The notes: generated from the sequence alone by a model not told the origin. 64,000 bases of DNA from an uncultured Lachnospiraceae bacterium (GCA_902793995.1 CADBFP010000001.1:1-64000), one strand, 5' to 3'; positions 17,031 through 26,372 are shown, counted from the first letter of the stretch. Made by a program: numbers and translations.

Positions 17031-17726
17031 ATGTATTGCGTCAAATGCGGTGTGGAACTGGAAGAGGGGGTAAAAAGCTGTCCGCTGTGCGGCACGGCGG
17101 TGTGGGATCCGGAACCGAAGCCCCGGACCCATCATTACAATCCTGATTTATATCCGGTCAAAGAAAAGAAAAACAGGACCACCTTCCTGATCCTGATTAC
17201 CTTGATCTTTGCCGCCATACCCCTGGGCTGCCTGATTGCCTGCCTGAATTATTACGGCCATGCAGCCTGGTCTGCTTATGTGGCGGCTGCCTTTATCTTT
17301 GTTTATCTGGCGGCGGTGCTGCCGGCCTGGTTTCCCCGTTATTATCCCAGCATTTTTATTCCGGTGAGTTTTCTGGCCCTGGGGGGGCTATTGCTCTTTA
17401 TCTGCCTGTACACGGGGGGCCAATGGTTCCTGCCCTTCGCTTTCCCGGTGACCGGGCTGGCCTTCCTTTTTACCTACGGCGCCTATTGGCTCACCCGCAT
17501 AGGCATCATGCCCCGCATTAAATTGCGGCTCATCGGGGTGTATTTTATTCTGCTGGGTGGCGCCACCATTTTAGTGGAGCTTTTCCTGCACATCACCTTC
17601 CCCAAGCCCATGTTCAACTGGTCTATCTACACGGCGGGATTCTTCGGGGCCTTCGGACTGTTCCTCTTTATAGCCTCCTTCATCAAACGGCTGCGCCGGG
17701 CTATGTACAAGAAAATGTTTGTGTAA
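17031..17726 (+). CDS. zinc-ribbon integral membrane protein (DUF6320-like)
   Basis: This 231-residue protein starts with a zinc-ribbon knuckle (CVKCG at the N-terminus and CPLCG about 14 residues later). A basic linker and about six hydrophobic membrane segments follow (from about residue 50 to 220). It ends in a basic cytoplasmic tail (FIKRLRRAMYKK). It is translated right after the acyltransferase-like gene. I recall this arrangement, alpha/beta hydrolase then acyltransferase then zinc-ribbon membrane protein, from other Clostridia, where the third gene is annotated DUF6320. The function is unknown. Confidence 0.65.
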   Translation: MYCVKCGVELEEGVKSCPLCGTAVWDPEPKPRTHHYNPDLYPVKEKKNRTTFLILITLIFAAIPLGCLIACLNYYGHAAWSAYVAAAFIFVYLAAVLPAWFPRYYPSIFIPVSFLALGGLLLFICLYTGGQWFLPFAFPVTGLAFLFTYGAYWLTRIGIMPRIKLRLIGVYFILLGGATILVELFLHITFPKPMFNWSIYTAGFFGAFGLFLFIASFIKRLRRAMYKKMFV

Positions 17727-17833
17727 AGGGGTTGAAAGGCGGTCCGCAGGAGCCCGCAAAAAAAGTATTCCCCCTGCAACAATCCGGCCGGATAAAGGGT
17801 ATTATGGGTAAAAAGAGAAGGAGGAACGACCCC

Positions 17834-19147
17834 ATGAAGAAAACATGGCTGAAACGGCTGACAGTGCTGGCGCTGACTCTTTGTCTGCTTTTGTCCTTAA
17901 CGGCCTGCCAACCGGTGTTTCAAACTTTGCTTCAGGGCAAAAAGACAGGGGCGCAGAGCCTGATGGAGGATATAAAAGCCCAGAAGGTAAGCGGCCTAAA
18001 AAGCGATGAGAATTTCCGGGCGCTGTATGATCAATTTGCCGCGGCCCTGCTGAAGGAATCCTACGGCCTGGAAGAGAATAAAAACATATTGCTGTCACCC
18101 TTATCCGTGATGACCGCTCTGGGGATGACTGCCATGGGCGCCCGGGGAGAGACCTTGAAGGAGATGGAAGCCGTGCTTCTGGGCGGGGCGCAGAACCGGG
18201 AAGGAAAGTCCCTGGGGATAGAGGATTTAAGCCGCTATCTGTACGAATATTACCAAAAGCTGCCCTCTGCCGACGAGTCCCGCTTCACCTTCGGCAATTC
18301 CATCTGGTTCCGGGACGAAGCAGGCTTCGAAGTGGAAAAGGAATTCCTGCAGATCAATAAGAATTATTACGATCCGGATATTTACAAGGCCCCTTTTGAT
18401 GCAGGCACGGTACGGGATATCAACCAGTGGGTGGACAGTAAAACGGAACATCTGATTCCCCAGGTGCTGGAGGAACTGGATGAAAGGGATATGATGGCCC
18501 TGATCAACGCCCTGCTCTTTGACGCCAAATGGGACAATCCCTTTGGCTCCAATGCGGAATATTCCGGCAGCTTCAGAGCATTGGGCGGCGCTGAGCGCAA
18601 GGTGACCATGATGAACGGGGGAGGGCTGTATCTGATTGACGAGGGAGACACCATCGGTATGATGAAGGCCTATGGGGGAGATAAATACCGTTTCGCAGCC
18701 CTCATGCCCCGGGATGAAAAGGCGGACTTCGACCGCTTTGTGTACAGCCTGGACGGGGAAAAGCTGCAGCTGCTTTTGGGCAGCGTCAAAAACTGGGATT
18801 TCACCCTGGTGATGCCCAAGTTTACGGCAGAGTTTTCCACGGATCTGGTAAAGGCCTTGGGGAATCTGGGGATGCGGGGGGCCTTTGACTCCGGGGCGGA
18901 TTTCAGCGGCATTTCCCAAACCATGCCCCTGGCAATCGGTCAGGTGGTACACAAAACCCGGCTGGAGCTGGATAATGACGGCACCAAGGCTGCTGCGGTG
19001 ACAGTGGTGATGGCTACCAAGGCCGCCATGCCGGTGCCGGGGCGGATCGATGCCATCGTGCTGGACAGGCCCTTTGTCTATATGATCATTGATACGGAAA
19101 ATCAGCTGCCCATCTTCCTAGGGACAATGACGGATATAGAGCCGTAG
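17834..19147 (+). CDS. lipoprotein serpin (serine protease inhibitor family)
   Basis: This 437-residue protein has a lipoprotein signal peptide ending in LTAC (Cys25), so it should be tethered to the outer face of the membrane. The rest is a serpin: NILLSPLSVMTALGMTAMGA near the N-terminus, then the hinge DNDGTKAAAVTVV before the reactive centre loop. The C-terminal DRPFVYMI and FLGTM match the family. An intact small-residue hinge suggests an inhibitory serpin rather than a storage type. The reactive loop runs roughly through ATKAAMPVPGR, with the exact P1 residue uncertain. I use the ATG at 17834, 9 bases after AAGGAGG. Bacterial serpins of gut species are known to inhibit host or microbial proteases. 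It ends before a strong palindrome. Confidence 0.9.
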   Translation: MKKTWLKRLTVLALTLCLLLSLTACQPVFQTLLQGKKTGAQSLMEDIKAQKVSGLKSDENFRALYDQFAAALLKESYGLEENKNILLSPLSVMTALGMTAMGARGETLKEMEAVLLGGAQNREGKSLGIEDLSRYLYEYYQKLPSADESRFTFGNSIWFRDEAGFEVEKEFLQINKNYYDPDIYKAPFDAGTVRDINQWVDSKTEHLIPQVLEELDERDMMALINALLFDAKWDNPFGSNAEYSGSFRALGGAERKVTMMNGGGLYLIDEGDTIGMMKAYGGDKYRFAALMPRDEKADFDRFVYSLDGEKLQLLLGSVKNWDFTLVMPKFTAEFSTDLVKALGNLGMRGAFDSGADFSGISQTMPLAIGQVVHKTRLELDNDGTKAAAVTVVMATKAAMPVPGRIDAIVLDRPFVYMIIDTENQLPIFLGTMTDIEP

Positions 19148-19167
19148 AAGCAGGGAGCGGAGGGCCG

Positions 19168-19228
19168 CAGCCAAATGGGGACGGTTCTTTTTGGCCGACA
19201 GGCCAAAAAGAACCGTCCCCATTGGCTG
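19168..19228. terminator. long near-perfect palindrome between convergent genes
   Basis: The left arm runs 19168-19196 and the right arm 19201-19228. They are complementary over about 28 bp with one bulged A and a GACA loop, and the core is GGGGACGGTTCTTTTTGGCC. The element has A/T runs on both sides of the stem and lies between the convergent serpin and symporter genes, so it probably terminates both. Its sequence also matches a widely dispersed repeat type (GGGGACGGTTCTTTTTG), so it is likely a mobile REP/MITE-like insertion. Confidence 0.75.
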
Positions 19229-19269
19229 TTGGCTGCCCATTGGCTGACCTGGGCGGCTGGTAGCCGTCC

Positions 19270-20661
19270 TTACCGCTTCTTCCGAAATGCGATAAAGTTC
19301 AGCACCGCAAGCATCACCACAAAGACCCCAATGGTAATCCAGGAGTTGCCCGGACTCTGGGGGGAAAAGCCCATGAGCAGCATCAGCGGCGCGCCGAACA
19401 GAATGGCATAGCCCTGCTGGTAAACCAGGTTGTTGGCCGCCGGTGTGGTAAAGCGGGGATCGGCTTCCCTGAGGAGAATCACGCCGGTGGAAGCCGTGCC
19501 GGTGAGCATGCCGTAAAGGCTTAAAAATGCCTCATGGCGATAGTCGGGAAAGATGCGTTTGCAATAGTAGTCCAGATAGAAATAGGTTACCACGGCGCCG
19601 CCCACGCACATGATTACCAGGGGCAGCACAAACTCCGTGTGGGTAAAGGCAGACAGATTGATGGCGGCGATGGAAGCCACCACCATGATATCAAACATAA
19701 AGCCCGCAATCCGGTCCTGCATAAAGGTGTTGGTAAAGTGCTGCTTGATGATGCCCTTCTTTTGCAGCATGCGGAACAGGGCTTTGACCAGTAGACCGAA
19801 GAGGGTGGAGAACAGGAAGTTGAAGCCCCAGATTAAAGGCTGCAGGGTGTTGGTGCCGAACTTGCCCAGCGCCCCGGTTTCGATAATGGCATTCAGCCCC
19901 CGCATGGTCAGATAAGCCAGCAGGTAAGAGAAAAATACCAGCGCCAGCTGTACTGTCAGTTTGTCAATGGAGTCGGATATGGGAATCTCATTTTCGCCCT
20001 GGATATGCTGAGGCGAGAGACTTTCCTGCTGCGCTTCCTCCCGGGCTTTCAGCAGCCCCTGTCCCCGCATCTTATTCAGATAAATAATTCCCCCGATACT
20101 GGAGGCGATAAAGCCCATGGCGGCAATGGTGAGACCGAAGCTGGTGCCTTCCTCAAAGCCGTACAGATTTTCGTAGGTCCGGCCCCAGTTATAGGCCTGG
20201 CCCGGCCCCTGTCCGTAGCCCATGGGCAGAATCGTGCCGGAGCCGAAAAAGCTGTCGATCAGGTAGTAGAGCAGCAGGGACACCAAAAGGCCGATTACCC
20301 CCTGAATCAAGTACGAACTGACCACGCTCAAGGAGGTGCGGAAGCTGTCCCCTTTGTACTCCTTGCTGCGCCGGTCCAGATTCCGCAGACTCATGGCCGC
20401 AAAACCCAGGCCCAGGCCGTGGTAGGTGAGGGTTTCTAAAAGGGCGCGGTCGAAGATGTGCCGCCCGGTAATCAAAAGATAGATTACATTGGCCAGCAGG
20501 ATCAAAAAGCCCCCTAGCACGCTGCTGGGAATCATAAAGCGGCGGATCAAAGAGAAGCGCTGCCGCAGAATGGTGGCCACCAGCATAGCCAAAAGCAAAA
20601 CAGTGAGGGTAATGACAAAGGACCAGATACTCTGGTCCCAAAAATTGGTACCGGTTGTCAT
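19270..20661 (-). CDS. glutamate:sodium symporter-type membrane transporter (GltS/ESS-like)
   Basis: This 463-residue polytopic protein has about ten to twelve hydrophobic segments. The motif GYGQGPGQAYNWG and the companion FGLTIAAMGFIASSIGG are characteristic of the ESS (GltS) family, which imports glutamate with sodium. The N-terminus (FMIPSSVLGGFL) also fits. It is the last gene of the minus-strand run beginning with mutS2 and starts 16 bases after the acyltransferase gene. It may carry glutamate or another dicarboxylate; the family is sure, the substrate is not. Confidence 0.8.
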   Translation of the reverse strand: MTTGTNFWDQSIWSFVITLTVLLLAMLVATILRQRFSLIRRFMIPSSVLGGFLILLANVIYLLITGRHIFDRALLETLTYHGLGLGFAAMSLRNLDRRSKEYKGDSFRTSLSVVSSYLIQGVIGLLVSLLLYYLIDSFFGSGTILPMGYGQGPGQAYNWGRTYENLYGFEEGTSFGLTIAAMGFIASSIGGIIYLNKMRGQGLLKAREEAQQESLSPQHIQGENEIPISDSIDKLTVQLALVFFSYLLAYLTMRGLNAIIETGALGKFGTNTLQPLIWGFNFLFSTLFGLLVKALFRMLQKKGIIKQHFTNTFMQDRIAGFMFDIMVVASIAAINLSAFTHTEFVLPLVIMCVGGAVVTYFYLDYYCKRIFPDYRHEAFLSLYGMLTGTASTGVILLREADPRFTTPAANNLVYQQGYAILFGAPLMLLMGFSPQSPGNSWITIGVFVVMLAVLNFIAFRKKR

Positions 20662-20677
20662 GGGGTGCTCCTCAAAA

Positions 20678-21829
20678 TCAATTCATTCTTCTTTCATATA
20701 ATAGCAGATATTTCCGTCCGTGATAACGGATTTTTTTCTTTTTCTTTAAAATTTCGTAGAAACGGCCATCCTTGTCCGAGAAGGACACCACCCCTTTATA
20801 CCGGATAGCCAGTTCCGCGATCTCCTCAAAAGCAAAATGCTTTTCCCCCAGACTAAGGCCGCCGGCGTCCAGCCGCAGCGTTCCGGCGGCAAGGGGGATC
20901 CGTTTGTGCTCCTGGATCTGCAGCAGCTGCATCTCCTCATCCTCCGCCACGGGAAGATCTTCCAAGGCCAGGGAGGCCAGATATGCCTTCTGCCAGGCAT
21001 CCCAGTCCCGCACGCTGCGGAAAGGGGTCTCCCCTTCTTCGGCCGTAAAATAGCCCCATTGGTCATATTGGACGCTGAAGCCGCAGGCGCAGCGGTAGCG
21101 GTCGTCCCGGCTTTGGAAACGATCCAGGCCGTGGCAGCGGGGACAAAGGGGCAGGGCAAACTCCAGACCCTCCGCCAGGCGCTTACCGGGGTAGGGGTGG
21201 GGATTCTTCTCCTGGGTGGCATAGGCATCCTCAAAAAGATCCCGGGCAATCAGCGCATTGATCTCCTCCGGCTTCATCTTCTTTAATTCTTCCGGCTGGT
21301 AAATGCCCGCCAGGCGGATCTCCACCGGCCCCTTCCGTCTGGTAAAAGCCCAGCGGGGTCGGGCCAGATAACCGGACACATGCACCGTTACCAGAGGCAC
21401 CCCGGCGGACCGGGCCATTTTCCCTGTGGCCGGGGGGAAGGGAGCCGTAACTCCGTCCCATGTGCAGTTTCCTTCCACGCAGAGCCCTACGCTGCCTTCA
21501 TTTTTCAGCTTCCGCAAAATATCCATCACGGTGGCTGCCGCATTCCCCCCCTGGGCTCGGGGGATGGGATCGATGAGCCAGATGATCAGTTTGCTGATCC
21601 AGCCCAGGGAAAACAAATGCTCCGTGGCCACAAAGTGGATAAAGCGGCGGCTTTTATGGGTCACCATAAGGGGATCGAAATTGATTACATGATTGGCCAC
21701 CAGCAGAAAGCGTTCCGGCAGGGGCGGGAAAGCGCTATCGTCAAACAGAAAGCCTTTTTTCAGCCAGGGACGGAGGATAAAACTGACCACCCTCCGGACA
21801 TTTTCGTTAAAACGGATGCTGTGTTTCAT
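20678..21829 (-). CDS. PlsC-like acyltransferase with C-terminal zinc ribbon
   Basis: This 383-residue protein has the glycerolphosphate acyltransferase motif NHVINFD (His47, Asp52; H-x4-D) and the second motif GLCVEGNCTWDG around residue 115. These place it with 1-acylglycerol-3-phosphate acyltransferases. From about residue 230 it has a CPRC...CACG zinc-ribbon-like segment, then a domain I do not recognise and a basic tail rich in Lys/Arg/Tyr. It starts 9 bases after the histidine kinase stop, so it is co-transcribed with a signalling pair. The likely role is lipid synthesis or envelope modification; the exact substrate is unknown. Confidence 0.75.
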   Translation of the reverse strand: MKHSIRFNENVRRVVSFILRPWLKKGFLFDDSAFPPLPERFLLVANHVINFDPLMVTHKSRRFIHFVATEHLFSLGWISKLIIWLIDPIPRAQGGNAAATVMDILRKLKNEGSVGLCVEGNCTWDGVTAPFPPATGKMARSAGVPLVTVHVSGYLARPRWAFTRRKGPVEIRLAGIYQPEELKKMKPEEINALIARDLFEDAYATQEKNPHPYPGKRLAEGLEFALPLCPRCHGLDRFQSRDDRYRCACGFSVQYDQWGYFTAEEGETPFRSVRDWDAWQKAYLASLALEDLPVAEDEEMQLLQIQEHKRIPLAAGTLRLDAGGLSLGEKHFAFEEIAELAIRYKGVVSFSDKDGRFYEILKKKKKIRYHGRKYLLLYERRMN

Positions 21830-21838
21830 AAGGCAGTG

Positions 21839-23230
21839 CTACTCCTTGCTGCCCGAAAGGGGCAGGCGGAAAATGAATTCCGTGCCGCTGCCCGGGGTGG
21901 AGGCCACATCAATGGTTTCTCCGTGGGCAGCGATGATTTCCCGGGTAATGGAAAGGCCCAGACCGGTGCCTTTTTTGTCCTTGCCCCGGGAGGCGTCGCT
22001 TTTATAGAAACGGGTCCAGATTTTGCCCAGTTCCTCTTTTTCAATACCGATGCCGAAGTCTTTTACGGAAACGGAAACCTTATCCCCCAGCTCCTGGAGC
22101 CGGATGCGTATGACCCCCTCGTCGTAGGAGAACTTGATGGCATTGTCCACCAGGTTGTGCAGGGCCTGGTTAATGCGGCCCAGATCTGCCTGCACCATGA
22201 TCTCCGGAGCGCCGAATACCAGCTCGAAGGTGATGCCCCGCCGGGCGCAGACCCCTTCGAAGGTTTCACAGACGGAGCGGACGGTTTTCACCAAGTCAAA
22301 ATCCGACAGCTCCAGCCCCAGCCGGGCTTCGTCCAGGGAATTTAAAGAGAGCATGCTCTGGGTCAGATTGGTGAGGCGTTCCGTTTCGCCGATGATGATC
22401 TGCAGATATTTTTCCTGGGAGTCCGGGGGAATCACCCCGTCCACCATGGCCTGGAGATAGCCCCGGATGGAGGTTAAGGGGGAGCGGAAATCGTGGGACA
22501 CATTGGCAATAAAGTTTTTCTGGGTCTCGTCCGTATTCTGGAGCTGCCGGGCCATTTCGTTTAAGGAATTCGCCAGATAGCCGATTTCATCATGGTTTTT
22601 TACCTGGATCCGGTGCTGCAGATGGCCGGCGGCATACTCCCCCGCCCCGGTGGTAATGGCCCGGATGGGCCTCAAAACCCAGAAATAAATGGCCAGCAGG
22701 ATCATCAAAGAGAAGAGAATAATCACGGCATATATGACATAAGCCTGGCCCATGAAGGCATTGGCCCGGCTGTCTGCCGTGGCGGCGCTTTGATGCAGGG
22801 TCAGATAGCCCAGCAGACTGTATTCTGCGCTGATAGGCGAAAAGACGCTGATGCAAACCTCGCTGAAACTGCCATAAAAGCCCCCGATGCGGTAATATTG
22901 GTTGCTTTCCGCCGGGTTAAAGCCGTCGATAAGAACCCCCTCCATCTGGCGCTGGTTGTCGTAAATCACCGTGTTGGCGGTATTCAGCACCATGATGCGG
23001 TAGGAAGAGGCCTTCTCATCCAGAGAAGCACTGTCCAGCTGGCGATGGTTCCGGTAATACTCATTCTGCAGGGCAGACAAAGCCAGGGCCTCCCGGTACA
23101 GCTCCTCTGCGGCACTGCGGCGGGCAGAGCTGCGGAAAAGACGCTCTCCGGTGAAGGCCAGAAAGGCAAAGGTACAGAGGGCAAAAACCAGATATACCAA
23201 CAGAAATTTTAAGCTGAGCCGTGTTTTCAT
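21839..23230 (-). CDS. sensor histidine kinase
   Basis: This 463-residue membrane kinase has one transmembrane helix near residues 9-28, an extracellular sensor region of about 135 residues and a second helix near 164-186. A HAMP segment follows (about 187-240). The phospho-acceptor block is NVSHDFRSPLTSIRGYL, then the ATP-binding boxes HNLVDNAIKFS, DFGIGI and GTGLGLSI. It is paired with the response regulator 6 bases upstream. The signal sensed is unknown. The tight spacing to the acyltransferase and transporter suggests it works on envelope state or an amino acid. Confidence 0.92.
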   Translation of the reverse strand: MKTRLSLKFLLVYLVFALCTFAFLAFTGERLFRSSARRSAAEELYREALALSALQNEYYRNHRQLDSASLDEKASSYRIMVLNTANTVIYDNQRQMEGVLIDGFNPAESNQYYRIGGFYGSFSEVCISVFSPISAEYSLLGYLTLHQSAATADSRANAFMGQAYVIYAVIILFSLMILLAIYFWVLRPIRAITTGAGEYAAGHLQHRIQVKNHDEIGYLANSLNEMARQLQNTDETQKNFIANVSHDFRSPLTSIRGYLQAMVDGVIPPDSQEKYLQIIIGETERLTNLTQSMLSLNSLDEARLGLELSDFDLVKTVRSVCETFEGVCARRGITFELVFGAPEIMVQADLGRINQALHNLVDNAIKFSYDEGVIRIRLQELGDKVSVSVKDFGIGIEKEELGKIWTRFYKSDASRGKDKKGTGLGLSITREIIAAHGETIDVASTPGSGTEFIFRLPLSGSKE

Positions 23231-23236
23231 AAGCTG

Positions 23237-23938
23237 TTACTGGGGGCTTAGCACCTCAAAGCGGTATCCTACGCCCCAAACCGTGGAAAGCTGCCAAGCG
23301 GCATGGGCCGGCAGCTTCTGCCGCAGGCGCTTGATATACACATCCACCGTGCGGGGGTCTCCCACATACTCGTAGCCCCAGACTCCGTCCAGGATCTGCT
23401 CCCGGGTAAAGACCTGTCCCGGGGAAACCGCCAGATAATACAGAATTTCCATTTCCTTGGCGGACATGTCCAGAGATTCTCCCCGGAACAGGACCGTATA
23501 ATTGCTGAGGTTGATTACCAGATCCGGGAAGCTGACTTTTTTCTCCCCGCTTTCCGCCGGCTGAACCCGTTTCTGAGCCCGGCGGAGCAGGGCCTTCACC
23601 CGGGCCACCATCTCTTTGTTGTCAAAGGGCTTGATCATATAATCATCCGCCCCCAGCTCCAGCCCCAGCACCTTATCGAAGACCTCGCCTTTGGCGGAGA
23701 GCATCATAATAGGCACATCGCTCTCCCGGCGGATTTCCTGGCAGACCTGGTAGCCGTCCATTCCCGGCAGCATAATATCCAGCAGGATCAGGTCCGGCTG
23801 AAAGCTTTTCCACTGGCTTAAGGCCTCGGGACCCGTGGCGGCCAGGGCCGTTTCATAGCATTCCCGGGTCAGATATAGGCTAATCAGTTCGGCAATATGG
23901 GGATCATCATCTACAATCAGTACTTTTTGCTTGGACAT
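23237..23938 (-). CDS. OmpR-family response regulator
   Basis: This 233-residue protein has a receiver domain with acidic VDDD near the start, the phosphorylation site Asp54 in LLDIMLPGMDG, and Lys in YMIKPFD. A C-terminal winged helix (from about residue 135) ends in the DNA-recognition segment RTVDVYIKRLRQKL. It regulates transcription on phosphorylation by the adjacent kinase. It starts 9 bases after the mutS2 stop, an unusual placement in an operon with a DNA maintenance gene. Confidence 0.94.
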   Translation of the reverse strand: MSKQKVLIVDDDPHIAELISLYLTRECYETALAATGPEALSQWKSFQPDLILLDIMLPGMDGYQVCQEIRRESDVPIMMLSAKGEVFDKVLGLELGADDYMIKPFDNKEMVARVKALLRRAQKRVQPAESGEKKVSFPDLVINLSNYTVLFRGESLDMSAKEMEILYYLAVSPGQVFTREQILDGVWGYEYVGDPRTVDVYIKRLRQKLPAHAAWQLSTVWGVGYRFEVLSPQ

Positions 23939-23947
23939 GGCGCCTCC

Positions 23948-26311
23948 TTATTTCACTTTCAGTTCCGCCACTGTGGCTCCGTCGCCGCCTTCGTTAAGGG
24001 GGGCGGGGGCAAAGCCGGCCACATGCTTGTTCCGCCTGAGCAGGCCGGCCACCGCTTTTTTCAGGGCGCCGGTGCCCCGGCCGTGTATGATCCGCACCCG
24101 GCTGATATGGGCCAGCCAGGCATCGTCCAGATATTTGTCCAGGGCCTGGAGGGCGTCGTCTACGGTCATGCCGATGAGATTGAGTTCCGTGGACACCGTC
24201 AGGCCCTTTTGATAAGCGGAGAAACTGCTCCGCTGCTTTTTTCCTTCCACCAGGGTGGTGTCCTCCGGCACCAGCTCCAGATCCGAGGCCTGGACTTCCG
24301 TGCGGAGGATGCCCATCTGGACCGTGAGGCGGCCCTTGGCATCCGGCAGGGAGGCCACGGTGCCCTTGGCGCCCAGGGAGTGGACATGCACCAGATCTCC
24401 CAGGCGGAGCTTCTTTTCCGTGACGGTAACCCGCCGGGGTTCCCGCGTTTCCTCCGGCCCCGCCGCCGCTTCCAGCGCCAGCCGCAGACCGGCCCGGGCC
24501 TCCTCCATTTCCCGGCTGACGGGTTCCCCCCGCCGGTGCATATCCCGGATGGCCTGATCTGCCGCCTCTTTGGCCTGGGCCAGAATGGAACGGGCCTCTT
24601 CCCGGGCTTCCTGCAGCAGCCGGGCCTTTTGCTGATCCAGATTGTTCTGGAGTTTCTGGGCCTCGGCTTTTAAGGCGGTGGCTTCTTCATGGAGGTGTTT
24701 TACCGCCCGCTCCGCCTGCTCCATTTCTCCCCGCTTTTTATCCAGATCCGCAATCACATCCTCAAAGGCTTCCTGATTGGTATCGATATAGCCTCCGGCC
24801 TCCGCAATGATGTCCTCCGCCAGCCCCAGCTTCCGGGAAATGGCGAAGGCGTTGCTTTTGCCGGGGATGCCGATGAGCAGGCGGTAGGTGGGCCGCAGGG
24901 TGGCCACATCGAATTCGCAGGAAGCGTTTTCCACCCCGGGGGTGGAGAGGGCATAAACCTTCAGCTCGCTGTAATGGGTGGTGGCGCAGGTATAAATGCC
25001 CCGGCTGTGGAGACGGCTTAAGATGGCCATGGCCAGGGCGGCCCCTTCCACCGGGTCTGTGCCGGCACCCAGCTCGTCAAAGAGCACCAGGGAATCCTCG
25101 TCCGCTTCCGCCATGATCTTCACAATATTGGTCATATGGGAAGAGAAGGTGGAGAGACTCTGTTCAATGCTTTGCTCATCGCCGATATCGGCGTAGATTT
25201 CCTTGAAAATACACAGGCGGGAGTTCACCGCCGCCGGAATATGCAGGCCGCTCTGGCCCATAAGGGTCAGAAGGCCCACGGTTTTTAAGGAGACGGTTTT
25301 GCCTCCCGTATTGGGCCCGGTGATGATCAGAAGGTCATAATCGCCCCCCAGGCGGATATCAATGGGCACCACCTTAGCGGGATCCAGCAAAGGATGCCGC
25401 CCCTTTTTGATGTTGATGACTTTCCCCTCACCCTCATACACCGGCTCCGTGCCCTTATAATCCCGGGAGAGCCGGGCTTTGGCGAAGATAAAATCCAGTT
25501 CCGTGAGCACATGGTAGTTGGTGAGAATCTCTTCGGCATGGGCCACCGTCTGCTCCGTCAGATCCGCCAGCACCAGCTCGATTTCCTTTTGCTCCTGGAT
25601 CTCCAGCTCCCGCCATTCGTTGTTCAGTTTCACCACGGACATGGGCTCGATGAACACCGCCTTGCCGCTGCCGGACTGGTCGTGGACAATGCCGGACACC
25701 TGGGATTTATTCTCCGCTTTGACCGGCAGGCAGTAGCGGCCGTCCCGCATGGTGACCACCGCATCCTGCAGGAGGGTGCGGTGCTTTAAGAGCAGGGCGT
25801 TCAGCTCCGTATGGATGCGGTCGGAGATGGTTCTGAGCTGCCGCCGCACCTTGGCCAGGCCGGGACTGGCCTGATCCGCCATTTCCTCTTCGCTTAAAAT
25901 ATCCGCCTCCAGCAGCTGTCTGAGGGGGGTTAAAGGAGAAAGAAGGCCGAAACGCTCCGACAGGCTGTCCGGCTCCGGGCGGGAATCCTCCCGTCCATAG
26001 GTTTTGGCTTTGGAGGCCATGGCCAGCAGTTTCTCGATGCGCAGCAGCTCCGGCATGCTGAGGGAAGAGCCGGACTGGGCCCGCTTGATGCCGGCCCGGA
26101 TATCGTGAATGCCGCTAAAGCCCGGATTGCCGTGGGCAATGAAACGGGCCTCCGCATCGCTGGTTTCCTTAAGGGCAGTCAGGATATCCTCTTTTTCCGT
26201 CATAGGTTTCAGGCTGCGGCAAAGAGCCTTGGCTCCGTCGGAGACGGCCAGGGCTTCCAGACGCAGGAGGATTTTATCGTATTCCAGTGTTTTTAATACT
26301 TTTTCATTCAT
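23948..26311 (-). CDS. mutS2: endonuclease MutS2
   Basis: This 787-residue protein is MutS2, which in Firmicutes acts in recombination control and rescue of collided ribosomes. The ATPase Walker A is TGPNTGGKTVSLKT near residue 332, and the Walker B is DELGAGTDP. A long coiled coil (about 515-620) precedes a KOW-like segment. The C-terminal Smr nuclease domain carries LNLIGMTVDDAL and HGRGTG. It lacks the mismatch-recognition domain, as expected of MutS2. I choose the ATG at 26311 because the upstream extension to 26605 has no ribosome site and reads through the divergent promoter region. The next gene, a response regulator, follows after 9 bases. Confidence 0.94.
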   Translation of the reverse strand: MNEKVLKTLEYDKILLRLEALAVSDGAKALCRSLKPMTEKEDILTALKETSDAEARFIAHGNPGFSGIHDIRAGIKRAQSGSSLSMPELLRIEKLLAMASKAKTYGREDSRPEPDSLSERFGLLSPLTPLRQLLEADILSEEEMADQASPGLAKVRRQLRTISDRIHTELNALLLKHRTLLQDAVVTMRDGRYCLPVKAENKSQVSGIVHDQSGSGKAVFIEPMSVVKLNNEWRELEIQEQKEIELVLADLTEQTVAHAEEILTNYHVLTELDFIFAKARLSRDYKGTEPVYEGEGKVINIKKGRHPLLDPAKVVPIDIRLGGDYDLLIITGPNTGGKTVSLKTVGLLTLMGQSGLHIPAAVNSRLCIFKEIYADIGDEQSIEQSLSTFSSHMTNIVKIMAEADEDSLVLFDELGAGTDPVEGAALAMAILSRLHSRGIYTCATTHYSELKVYALSTPGVENASCEFDVATLRPTYRLLIGIPGKSNAFAISRKLGLAEDIIAEAGGYIDTNQEAFEDVIADLDKKRGEMEQAERAVKHLHEEATALKAEAQKLQNNLDQQKARLLQEAREEARSILAQAKEAADQAIRDMHRRGEPVSREMEEARAGLRLALEAAAGPEETREPRRVTVTEKKLRLGDLVHVHSLGAKGTVASLPDAKGRLTVQMGILRTEVQASDLELVPEDTTLVEGKKQRSSFSAYQKGLTVSTELNLIGMTVDDALQALDKYLDDAWLAHISRVRIIHGRGTGALKKAVAGLLRRNKHVAGFAPAPLNEGGDGATVAELKVK

Positions 26312-26343
26312 ACAAACAAAACTCCCCGGGGAGGTTTTTCTAC

Positions 26344-26372
26344 AGTATATCAAATAATCCGGGAGGGGGCAA
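26344..26372 (-). promoter_or_regulatory. promoter of the mutS2 operon
   Basis: On the minus strand TTGCCC (26372-26367) and TATACT (26349-26344) are separated by 17 bases, about 30 bases before the mutS2 start. The same -35/-10 pair and spacing appear before the exonuclease gene at 43228-43256. Confidence 0.65.
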
